Below are positions 24,270-34,768 of a stretch of 64,000 nt of DNA, piece after piece. This stretch comes from Brasenia schreberi. Lineage: Eukaryota > Streptophyta > Magnoliopsida > Nymphaeales > Cabombaceae. Location of the stretch: assembly GCA_036023115.1 (NCBI GenBank), contig JAYKKT010000040.1, positions 3,961,001 through 4,025,000 of the forward strand, written 5' to 3'. Position 1 is the first letter of the stretch, and each line of letters opens with the position of its first letter. Below the pieces are notes generated by a model. The model was not told where the DNA came from. It searched no databases and saw nothing but the letters and a program-made list of their open reading frames with translations. The translations under genes were made by a program, and so were the position numbers.

Positions 24270-24916
24270 CCGATGACTAGTTGGTGGATCGACTCTTGAG
24301 CTACTAGATATATTTCGAAGATGAAGGAAGGGGCAATGGATCTAAAGGAACACAAACTAATAGAACATCGGTTGTACATGGGAAATAATACTTTCTTAGA
24401 TGTTCTAGGTACTGGATTCTTTAGAATTTTTGTTAAAGGCAAACTGTTTGTACTGACTAATGTAAGGAACACAAACTAATAGAACATCGGCTGTACATGG
24501 GAAATAATACTTTCTTAGATGTTCTAGGTACTGGATCCTTTAGAATTTTTGTTAAAGGCAAACCGGTTGTATTGATTATGCCATTTATAAGGCGTAATCT
24601 GGTTTCGGTCTCTGCCTTAGTAAATAAAGGTTTTGAGGTCAGGTTTATTCTTTGTAAGGTGACTATGGGAAAACATATGAGAATATTATTCTTTAGAGAA
24701 TTTGATGTAGAACATGGACTGTTCAAACTGAATGATAATGAAAATGAAAATTCTTCTACTTATATTGACTGTGCCTTTAATGTTGATGTGAATGTTTGGC
24801 ATAAACGCCTTCGGCATATAAGTCTAGAAAAGTTGAGGAAATTATCCAGCTTTGACTTATTACATAGATTTAAGGAAAATATTTTCAACATGTGCCAAGC
24901 TTGTATACAAAAAAAA
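24270..24916 (+). pseudogene. copia protease and GAG-pre-integrase remnant
   Basis: The protease active-site region reads WWIDS-stop-ATR at about 24280-24306: the Gly codon of the catalytic DSG triad has become TGA. A 119 bp segment is then tandemly duplicated (24345-24463 and 24464 to about 24582); since 119 is not a multiple of three this also breaks the frame. Downstream, 24497-24919 is open and contains the GAG-pre-integrase motif WHKRLRHISLEKLRKLS and a C-x-x-C pair. Confidence 0.85.
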
Positions 24917-25790
24917 TGATAAGGAAAGTTTTCTTAAAGAGTCAACAAGGGCAACAACCCTGTTGGAGGTCATTCACAAGGATTTATGTGAATTATTTAA
25001 AGTAAAGTCACATAGTGAAAATGTTTATTTTATAACCTTTATCGATGATTACTCGAGATATACATATTTATATCTCTTAGCACATAGATTTGAGGCACTA
25101 GAACCTTTTAAAGAATATAAGCATGAAGTTAAAAATCAACTGGGGTATTTAATCAAAGTCTTAAGATCAGATAGAGGTGGTAAATATATATTTGTATAAC
25201 TTTTTGAATTTTGTAAAGACTTTGGTGTTGCAAAGCAAAATACAATGCCTAGGACACTTCAACAAAATGTTGTAGCTGAAAGATATAAGAGAACCTTACT
25301 GAATATGATAAGGTAAATGTTAATTGATGCCTCTCTACGAAGGATATTTTGGAGAGAAGCAGTAAGTAGAACGGTATACATACTCAATAGAGTACTATAT
25401 AAGGTTGTATTCACTACACCATATGAGATGTGGTTTGGAAGAAAACCAAACATAAGTCATCTCAGGAGGTGAGGATCTATTGCACATGTAAAAATCCTTG
25501 ATCAGTATAGATAAAAGCTAAACAGTAGGTCCTTGAGATGTATATTCATAGGGTATCCTAAAGGTTTAAAGAGATATCAGTTTTATCATAAGGACTACAA
25601 ACTTATAGAAAGTAGAGATGTTGAATTCTTAGAAAATAATAATGAATACACTGATGATCTAGTAGATCTAGATCAATTATCATATGAACCCATAGAATAT
25701 CTTGAAACAACTGAAACTTTAAGTGAACATAAAAGGCCTAGGGCCACTCCGTCTTACATAAAGGATTATCACACTTATCTTGCATAAGAA
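24917..25790 (+). pseudogene. copia integrase remnant
   Basis: The reading includes HKDLCELFKV, YFITFIDDYSRYTYLY, VLRSDRGGKYI and FCKDFGVAKQNTMPRTLQQN: the DDE-type integrase core with its first Asp region, second Asp (SDRGG) and the Q-N-x-x-AER stretch. The core is followed by the integrase C-terminal region (FIGYPKGLKRYQFYHKDY). Stops occur near 25198, 25315, 25471 and 25513. The first and second Asp are readable, but the domain is not translatable as a whole. Confidence 0.85.
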
Positions 25791-25839
25791 GTGTGTAATT
25801 CGGTGGATTTAGATAAGTTGACTAATAACTTGACTTATT

Positions 25840-26485
25840 AGCAAGCAATAAATTCATCGGAAGCAACAGACTGGGGGAAAGCCATGGATGAGGAAATAGA
25901 ATCCACTGAGAAAAACCAAGTCTGAGAATTAACTGATTTGCCAAAAGGAAGGAAAGCTATAGGTTGTAAATGAGTTCTGAAAAAGAAATACAAGGTTGAT
26001 GATTGAATCGACAAGTTTAAAGCAAGGTTGGTTGCAAAGGGTTTTTCACAAAAAAAGGGGATAAATTATGTTAAGACATATTCCACAGTTGCGAAATTTG
26101 TATCTACAAAGATAATATTGACAATATCTGTATATTATGATTTGGACTTACATCAGTTAGATGTAAAGATAATTTTTCTAAACGAAGATTTGGATGCAAT
26201 CATATACATGCAGCAGTCCAAAGGATTTATAATTGAAGGCGAGGAAGATAAAATATATAGGTTTAAAAAATCCTTATACGACCTAAAACAGTCACCTCGC
26301 CAATGGTATTTGACTTTTCAAAATGTCATTATAGAACTTGGATTTGTGGCTAATGAACATGATCACTGTGTATATGTTTGGAACAATGAGATGATTGTAA
26401 AAACCAAGTCATGGTTAAACTCAAGGTTAGAAATGAAAGATATGAAGGAAGCATCCTATATCCTGGGTATAAAAATCTCTTGAGA
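25840..26485 (+). pseudogene. copia reverse transcriptase remnant lacking YVDD
   Basis: The N-terminal part reads ATDWGKAMDEEIES and VAKGFSQKKGINYVKTYS, and then LHQLDVKIIFLNEDLDAIIYM and YRFKKSLYDLKQSPRQWY, in the usual copia order. After DHCVYVWNNEMI the reading goes straight on to VKTKSWLNSRLEMKDMKEASYILGI, so the section that should hold the catalytic YVDD and its flanking strands is absent. A deletion near 26385-26390 fits. The enzyme would be inactive. Confidence 0.88.
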
Positions 26486-26639
26486 TAGAGAATCTAGACT
26501 ATTATGCCTGAGTTAGGAGATATATATATATATATATATTATATCCTCAAGAAGTTCAAAATGGGTGAATGAAAGTCTGCTGACACACCCGTTGCAAATG
26601 GGGTTAAAATAAGTAAGGCTGATTGTCCCAATGAAAGAG

Positions 26640-27325
26640 ACAATAAGCCTAACGTTCCTTATGCACAAGTTGTGGGTAGCTTGATGTATGCTGTGTTGTG
26701 TATAAGACCTGATATGAGCTTTGCTGTTGGTCTTCTAAGTAGATATCAAAGTAATCTTTGATGACAACACTGAATAGTTGTAAAAAGGATTTGAAGATAT
26801 CCGAAAGCAAAAAGAGACTTGAAACTGTTTTTTCAAGTAGATGAATTGAAAGTGGTAGGGTACTCAGATGCTGACTTTGCTGGGAGCAAAGATGACAACA
26901 AATCTATTTCGATACAAATATTCTTATTTGGAGGTATTGTTGTTTCTTGGGTATGTAAGAAACATGTCTGTGTAACATTGCATACACAGGAAGCTGAGTA
27001 TGTGGCTTGCTGTATGGTTGCAATGAGTGTCGTTTGGATAAACCGCTTCATACGAGATTTGAAGTTGAAAATAGCCGACGAGCCAATTGTCATTTACTCT
27101 AACAACAACAGAGTAATTACTCTTATTAAGAGTGAAGCTGATTGCTCAAAGAGCAAACATATAATGGTTAAATACCACTATGTTCATGATATGGTTATGA
27201 GAAAGGAAATATTCATCTCATACATGCCAACAAATGATATGTTGGCAGACCCCTTGAGTAAAGGCATAACAGAAGAACTTTTCTCAAGACATGTTGCAAA
27301 CATGAGTTTGTTATATGTTTGATTG
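26640..27325 (+). pseudogene. copia RNase H remnant
   Basis: After a frameshift near 26760 the plus strand reads VGYSDADFAGSKDDNKSISI, then VVSWVCKKHVCVTLHTQEAEYVACC, IYSNNNRVITL and SKSKHIMVKYHYVHD, ending LADPLSKGITEELF. These are the consecutive motifs of copia RNase H. The first Asp and the Glu of EAEY are visible, but the third catalytic Asp position reads SNN rather than DN. It ends 150 bp before the 3' LTR. Confidence 0.85.
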
Positions 27326-27460
27326 TTGTATAGGTAAATAACCATACAACGGGAAGAGATTGCAGTAGCAATCATGAAATGACATTACTAGGAAAACCCT
27401 ACAAAAGTGGGAGGAAAACCAGTATGTCAGTTCACTTTGCTCGAATGACCAAGTGGGAGA

Positions 27461-27927
27461 TGTAAGGCAGTGGCCATTCTCGGCAACCCAACACAGAAAT
27501 AGGTGGGCTGACCATCCAACCGTTATCTGTTGTCAGGGTTACGGAAAGGATGGTTGTAATGGCCATAAAGGAGAAATCGCCGGACCATTACCAAATGACA
27601 CGGTAACAGTCCGATTATAGGGGCTCATGAAGAGAAAAGTCCAGTGGGATCAACCGGGAAGGGAGGAGCACGCGCTGCTCTATAAATACAGAGCATCGCA
27701 GGCAAGAAATATAGACACAGGGATAGAGATCGGAATACCGAAACTCAAACAGCTTCTCAGGGAAAACCCCATTGAGAGGAAACCTCAAATTGAAACAGCA
27801 TACCTTTATTCTTCCGCTGCAGGCATACCTGAGAAGCAACATAGCAACAAATTGGAGGTCGAAGGACAAAAACCAGAGGTCGACAGTAGACAAAATCCGG
27901 CAAGCAGACATCCCGGAAAAGGCAATA
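27461..27927 (+). repeat. 3' LTR of the copia element
   Basis: This 467 bp LTR begins TGTAAGGCAG and ends GGCAATA. A TATAAATACA box lies at 27681-27690. It is preceded directly by the polypurine tract AAGTGGGAGA (27451-27460). It is the more complete of the two copies and the only one with the promoter box. Confidence 0.88.
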
Positions 27928-28468
27928 ATCTCATATGCTCGTCTAAGACAAACATAGATTAATTGATGAGCTGAACGCAGACTAGATCCTGAGATTGACA
28001 TACTTTCAATTCTTGTAATTTCAATGGAAAAAATACTTAACAAGAAGTTACCCATGATCATTTCAATGCATTCTTTATTGCAAAAATATAACATTGATCT
28101 ATTTAGGACATTTTATTCCTCTGATAGCCGATCTATTTAGGACCTGTTTTCTTGATATTAGCAAAACTTACAACAACAATAATTCATGTAAATACTATAT
28201 ATAGCCAACCACAAGAGAGCCCGAACAAGCTGAGCTGAGGTGAACAAGGATCGTCTCGTCTCGTTTGTCAGCCCAAAAAAGGTCAGTAGTATATTGGCAT
28301 GTTGGTATGCTTCTGCTATCATGCACCCGCATTGTTGGCTTCACACCAACCATCCTTTGTAACAAAGGAAACGCCCCAAACCAACTAGTTCTATTAAAGC
28401 AGGTTGCCAGTTCAGATTTACAATCCAACTCATAAGTGTTAGCAATTCTGCTGTTTGTTTCGCCAACC

Positions 28469-28799
28469 ATGAACTGTGTTATGCACCTTATTTTTGGGGT
28501 CATGGACGTGAAAACCAGATTAAGTTTCACCAAGGATGCAGGTGGTGAAGAGCATCGGTCTGCCGACATGGACTGCTCTGTGTGCTTATCGGAGGTAAGG
28601 GAGGAGGAGGAGATCCGGCGATTGCCGTGTCGGCATTTTTTTCCACAGAGTTTGTATTCATATGTGGCTGCAACTGTGCAACAGTACATGTCCTCTTTGC
28701 CGGCACCATGTTGGCTATGAGGCTGGTTGGCTCAGAGAGGCAGGGTTCACTGAAGAAATGATCATTTGGTTTTCTTCCTTTCATGTAGCTGGATTTTAA
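28469..28799 (+). pseudogene. Small RING-H2 E3 ligase gene with a one-base frame break
   Basis: From ATG 28469 the frame reads MNCVMHLIFGVMDVKTR, then DCSVCLSEVREEEEIRRLPCRHFF, the first half of a RING-H2 finger. At 28636-28642 a run of seven T shifts the frame. In the next frame the second half follows at once (HRVC, WLQLCNSTCPLCRHHVG), and the protein ends EEMIIWFSSFHVAGF with a stop at 28797-28799; that tail is typical of a plant family of small RING-H2 proteins. With six T the product would be about 110 residues with a full C3H2C3 set. The break is either a real frameshift (pseudogene) or a homopolymer error in the assembly. RING-H2 proteins transfer ubiquitin from E2 enzymes to target proteins. 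The gene stands directly beyond the copia element. Confidence 0.8.
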
Positions 28800-28865
28800 T
28801 GCCATCAAGGTTCATTTCTCTCTCTCTCTCTCTCTCTCTCTCCTTGAAGTTTTGAAAAAAGCAAT

Positions 28866-28914
<49 letters not shown>

Positions 28915-29454
28915 TATACATATGCATATCTATCATTCTTTGGATACTTCCTATCCAATACCTGCTCATCTATATATTTTTTGGGGTTTTCCTTACCCTG
29001 ACGCCCAACCCAATCAAACTGGGTAAACCCTGCATTCTTCGGGTCAGACTGGGTTGGGTCCCATGGGTGGGGCCAATATTGCAGCGCTCATCTACACAAA
29101 AAGCGTTTTTTATTCGGTGAGAGGGTTATTAGCTTTCAGAAGGGTGAAGCAACACTCTCATCGAATGTGAGGGCAAGAAATCAGCACTGAGAGTTGAAAG
29201 ATTGCCTTCCTAAACCTTACAAGAAATCACATGGAATGGATTTCGGCTTCTTCCAAGGATCCATTTCTGGATCTCAAGGGCGAGAGAATGGAATTCTCAG
29301 TCGAAGAAAATATTAATTCGACCTGGCAAAGCAGCAAAGGAATTCTCAGTCGACTAACCTATTAATGAATGGAGGTTTTTGACAAAGAAGTTGGGCGCAT
29401 TCATGTAAGCTTTGATACCCCGATCTTCTTTAATGGTGTAACTTTTGCGCAAAA

Positions 29455-29514
<60 letters not shown>

Positions 29515-29998
29515 TTGTTAGGGTGTTGAGAAAATCTTAACTATCCATCTCATCTTAAGAGTTGAGTGGTTGATATTGAGTTTGAGAGGCCGGAGGTATA
29601 CTTATACCTTTTGTACTTTTTCACACTTTACTTTATTGTTTTTTAATTTATATTTCAATTGTTCATCTATTAAAATCAAAATAAATAATTGAGATTTGCT
29701 TAAGTATGCAAGCGTCAAAGGATGATAGTACATACAAGGTTATATATATAATCTCTAGTCCCTATTTTGAGAGGGTTGGTGTGAATTTAAGTCTGGCCAA
29801 CTTCTTCTTTTCAACAGGATGTTTAAGTTTGCACGTCATGTCGACACGAGAAAGATCACATTTCATTTCAAACGTTATACTATATATTATTTTGAACAGT
29901 ACTTTTAATTTAGATCTTTATCGTTAATCATGTTGATTGATCGAGTATAGATGATGAGTTGCTAGTCATTCTTGTTTTTGAGATTTCTTAAAACTAGA

Positions 29999-30110
<112 letters not shown>

Positions 30111-30566
30111 ATTTGGCTTTGGTTGGAAGGAGTGTCGTGGTGCAGGATTTGCTATTTGGCACGAATTATTCTTGCAAGTTGCATCAGCCAGCGGGTATTT
30201 CTGCCCTCGAATCTTTTATTCGATGTGACCGAGGCAGCAAAAGAGAGGTTGGAAACTATGGATGTTAATAGATTGGATGTATCTGGCAGCCAATAAATCT
30301 TAAGAATTGCATTAATCAATTTCATTAATTATTGACAACAAAGGCTCACCAGAACCTTTGCCAGCGGTGGACCTGTGCATCGCCGACATGAGGCGGCCGT
30401 CTCACATGAAATCCGACTAGACCCGAAAATTTCTACACAAGAAGTGGTCTGAATTCTTTGAAAGATGAGATGGATTTCCTCACCAGAATTATGTTTAACT
30501 TTGCCTCACCCCGTAAAGTTTTATGGGTCTAAAATTTTCTAAGTAAGCCACTGTCTCTGTGTTCTT

Positions 30567-30700
30567 TGGTTACAAAGGGAGGCCGAGGCCTAACACACAC
30601 AGGTGCACCCTTGGGAGAACTCCCCACCGAGCAAGACATCAACCACCGGAGCAAGAGCATCAAAGGACTTGTTACTGAGCTAATGCTTTGGATGCGGGTT
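30567..30700. repeat. Dispersed repeat, copy 1
   Basis: The phrase GGTTACAAAGGGAGGCCGAGGCCTAACACAC and the later CTGAGCTAATGCTTTGGATG align with 47165-47285 over about 120 bp, same orientation. The family is not identified. Confidence 0.55.
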
Positions 30701-31554
30701 TAGTTCGAGACCTTCGAACTTGAAAGTTCTTATTTTCTCTTTTTTATATGTATATATACAAGTAACAGTAAACATTTTTAATGTTTGATTTTTGAGAGGA
30801 AGGTTAAAATCATAAAAGTAAAATATATTTTATATATAATGATACTTTTAATTCAAACATCCGTGCTAATAATGAAAAATGAACCTTAAAAATATAAGAT
30901 TATACACCGAAACACATTATATTTATCACTATGGAAAAAACCATTATGTTCAGTGACGGGTCTAGAAACTCTTTTGGGCTTTTGAATGATTTTAGGTAGA
31001 GTGAACTTTGTATTATAGGAATGATCTTACGTAGAGTGAACTTTGTATTATAGGAGCGACGCTAGTGGTGATAGAGGTCTACGATGCATCAAAACTTTCT
31101 CCTAAAAGTGTTTGACTTGCATCAAAAAGCATTGTTTCGAGGGACAATTCTCCTCTAATTCCAACGAGCATCATGAATGGAAAGATTCAGGGAATGGACT
31201 GATCTGGATTTCAATTGAATACGCTGGGATCAAGAGAAAACCATAAAGGATCACAAGAAGAACACACGATAAATAGAAGAATCTCGACATACCTGGTAAT
31301 CAAACACTGAATCTTGACTTTCGACGAATTAATTTATCGAGAAACCCTTGCTGGACAGGGATGGCGACGGGCAGGGCGGGATGGGTTCTCACTCCACCCA
31401 CACCATCCCGCACTAGAAGCCTCTTTGTACACCTTGCAACGCCCTTCTCCACAGGTTTTGGGGATCAAGCACCGCATCCACCTCGCACCCTCTTTGTTAC
31501 AACCCGGCTTCGTGCTGTTCATCCCACTTTATTTTAGAAAAAAAGCAATTAATA

Positions 31555-33570
31555 TTATAACAATAACTCAGTTTTTTTTCATACTAGATGGGATCGGTTA
31601 CACATATTCTTTGTTTTCGTAAGGTCCTATCATGTGCCATGCTAGCATTTAACTCAATATAAACTAAATCATTCTTTATTGTTTCTTTCCAACACTTTTG
31701 TTGTCGTTCTCTTACTCTTTTAACATTTTAATAATCTACTTTTTCAAATCTTCCTACGCGAGCGTCTTTTGATCATCTTTTTATATGTTCAAACCATCTT
31801 AAACGATTTTTTTCTCATTTTATCCTCAATCAATGTTATTGTCAATTTGTTTCTAATAACCTTATATGTATACGGTTTTTCCTTGACCACTAATCCATCT
31901 CAACATCTTCATTTCTACTACAAACATATTTTGTACATGATGATTAACTATCCAATACTCATAACTATAAAACATAACATGTCTAATTGTTGCTCTATAA
32001 TATTTACCTTTTAACTTTAATGACATCTTCTTATCACACACAATACCTGATGCCCCTCTCCATTTTAATCAACTGACTTTAATTCTATGGGTAACATCTC
32101 TATCAATTTTTCCATCACATTGAAAAATTGACCCTAAGTATTTAAAACTTTTCTTATGAGGGATGCATTGTGTGCCAATCTTAATTTCTAAGTCCTATGA
32201 AGTACCCAAATAATTAAACTTATATTTCATATATTTTGTCTTTGTTCTACTAGGTCAGAAGCCTTCACTTTCTAACGTTTCTCTCTATAATTCCAATTTC
32301 TTATTAACTTTTTTCTTATACTCATCCACTAATAAAATAACATCTACAAATAACATACAACAACGTACTTCATCTTGAATGTGTTTTGTTAACTCATCAA
32401 TGACTAATATATATAAATATAAACTTAAAGTTGATTCCTGATGTAACTAATATTAACTTCAAAGGAGTCTGTCATTCTTTTGTGAGTCCTCACACTAGTT
32501 TTTGCACAATCGTACATGTCTCTTATAAGGTTTATGTATGTCAATGGGATACTTCTCTTTTTCAATGTTCTCCAAAGAACATCTTTTGACACCATATAGT
32601 AACCTTTTTTAAATCAATAAATATCATATAAATGTTCTTCTTTTTTGCTCTAAAATGTTCTATAAAACATCTCAATTGGTGAATTGCTTCAATGGTAGAT
32701 CTATCCAGCATGAATCCAAATTGGTTCTCTATTGTACTCTATACTTGTTTTAACCTACATTTGATAATTCTTTCTTATAATTTCGTAGTGTGACTCATTA
32801 ACTTGATACTTCGATACTTCGAACAATTCTGAATGTCTCCCATGTTCTTATATATGAGCATAAGCGTACTCGCTTTCCATTCTTCAGACATCTTTTAGGT
32901 TCTTCATATTTCATTAAATAGTCTTGTGAGCAAGTGAGCCCCATCCCTCATAGGATTTTCAATATTTATATAGAGATATCATCTTGTCCTATATATTTAC
33001 CAACTTTCATATATTTAAGAGTATCCTAGACTTCATTTTTTAATATGCTAATAGAAATTATGGTTTATATAATTTTCTGATTTGGCTAACTCTCATAAAC
33101 TAATATTACTATATGTATTTCCATTAAAAAGCTTATAAAATAATTCTTTATCTATTTTAATATCATCATTTGCTACTAAAATCTTCTCATCCTCATATTT
33201 GATGCATCTAATAAAAGTAAGATCCCTAGTTTTCTTATCTTTAATATCTAGCTATCCTAAAAATATCTCTTTCACCTTCTTTTGAGTTAAGTTTTTGATA
33301 CTCCAAAATTTTGGCTTTTGCTTCACTAACGATATTTTTGCCTCCTTTTCTTTCTTACAAGCCTCCCAAATTTCATTGATCTTTTTGGTATAATGTAATT
33401 TATAACATGCCTTCTTTGCCTTGATTTTATCTTCCACCACCAAGCTTTTTCTTGTATTGGTACGCTTCTCTTAGATTTGCCTAACACATCTTTTTCTACT
33501 TCTTCTAATATGTATAACATATTATTCCATGTATCAAAATGTGTACCTACATAATTTCAATCGTTTTCTT
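31555..33570 (-). mobile_element. RTE-type LINE, longest copy in the window
   Basis: The minus strand carries the RTE linker (AWWWKIKSRQRR, then a Lys-rich segment at 33252-33520), and then reverse-transcriptase motifs: FGFMLDRSTIEAIHQL near 32700, FIDLKK, and a LFVDV-ILLVDE region near 32335-32365. The 3' end lies near 31555-31562, with the family's terminal sequence but no clear TTG tail. The catalytic block has lost one residue (FADD has become FVD followed by V), and many stops are present, so it is inactive. The 5' endonuclease part is missing or unrecognisable. Confidence 0.85.
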
Positions 33571-34494
33571 GAAGAACTTTCCGTATAAATATATACTCTT
33601 TGTGATATTTGAGGTTGTACCATATAATCCAAATAAATCTATACACTCTATTATTTTTTGTCCACTTTTTTACCTACAAATCCATTAAATATACTCAAAC
33701 ATTTTTCATCTATAATAGAGGTTTGAATTAAAAGTAATGTTATAATTTTGTACTTTTATCATGTTTATATCAAACATCAAATAATTAAGATAATAAAATA
33801 GATTTGAGCATGAGCAAACCATGTAAATCACATTTTAAGGGTTAGAGTTGGAATATTCCAATGTTATATTTGCAAATCTTCACGGAGTTTTGAAGGATGA
33901 ACGTTTCCTAATATAGCGTCGGTAGTGTATACCAAAGCATTTTTCAGCTAAAACCAAATTTTTGCCAATGGGACAAACAAAGTTCCTTCGAACAGATGGC
34001 CGCTTAATCACACATGGCCTCAGGCGAGCTCTACCACAAGCACTTCAGGATTGATATCAAACATAAAATCCATCTAGAGAAAATACAGGAAACAAGATAA
34101 GATGCAGAGCATGTCACATTTGTCACTTGGTAACGCAAGCAACTAACACATGGATTCGATCCCCTTCTTGTTAGCTCGCTAATAAATCAGGTCGGCTTGG
34201 AGGTCCAGCAAGCAACACCCTTTGGAATATTTTCACAGAGAGAGAGAATCTTATTTCCCTTCCTCTTTCTTTAAAGGTATTCCTTTTCGTTATTGGAGAT
34301 ATGGAATCACCTTTGCAGTACATCCCTTGCTCAAGACCCCTGTATATTTTGGTGAGAGAATCTTAATGCTTATCATCTTTTTCTAAAGAGAGATCTAGAG
34401 AGAGAGAAAGACTTCTGAAAACCCCTTATATATTTAAAGAACCCTAATTCCTGCCTTCTTTTCGCACACAGACATCAACATCAGACAAGTGTGC

Positions 34495-34528
<34 letters not shown>

Positions 34529-34768
34529 ATAGATAGATATAGAGAGAGCGGGGGAGAGAAAGAGAGAGAGAGACTACCATCTCTATTCCCTTTTAACATA
34601 TATAATTTGTCATTGGCACCACTTCCGCAGTAGCATGCATTGCTGAAAGTTCATTTTTGCGTTGTCCATCCTTCCGCACTGAACCGTTTCTACTCGCCCT
34701 TTCTCCTCTTCTTCCCTATTTTTGTTCTTGTGTTTGCTGCAGAGCACGAGAGCGAAACTCTCCCGAAA
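33571..34768. other. Intergenic DNA and LARP1 promoter/leader
   Basis: There is a dispersed TTTGAATTAAAAGTA repeat at about 33716-33830, a TA tract at 34495-34525, GA tracts at 34540-34572, and pyrimidine-rich leader DNA. The segment directly before ATG 34769 is in frame and open back to 34640, so an upstream ATG is possible; I prefer 34769 because MTATIDS starts the LARP1-like part. Confidence 0.45.

Larger units (their letters stand above)
21877..27927 (+). mobile_element. Degenerate Ty1/copia LTR retrotransposon
   Basis: The element has LTRs at 21877-22205 and 27461-27927, both starting TGTAAGGCA and ending GGCAATA. A primer-binding site for initiator methionine tRNA lies 2 bases after the 5' LTR, and a polypurine tract AAGTGGGAGA lies directly before the 3' LTR. 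The flanking pentamers ATCTA and ATCTC look like a target duplication with one mismatch. The internal order gag, protease, integrase, reverse transcriptase, RNase H is that of Ty1/copia. Stops, frameshifts and deletions affect every domain, so it cannot move by itself. Confidence 0.92.

Noticed and set aside
31314..31622. 102-codon open frame at 31.3 kb
   Set aside because: The translation has no domain and runs into the 3' end of the RTE LINE.
34640..34768. Upstream in-frame start for the LARP1-type gene
   Set aside because: The added 43 residues are hydrophobic and do not fit plant LARP1 N-termini; the sequence looks like a leader.
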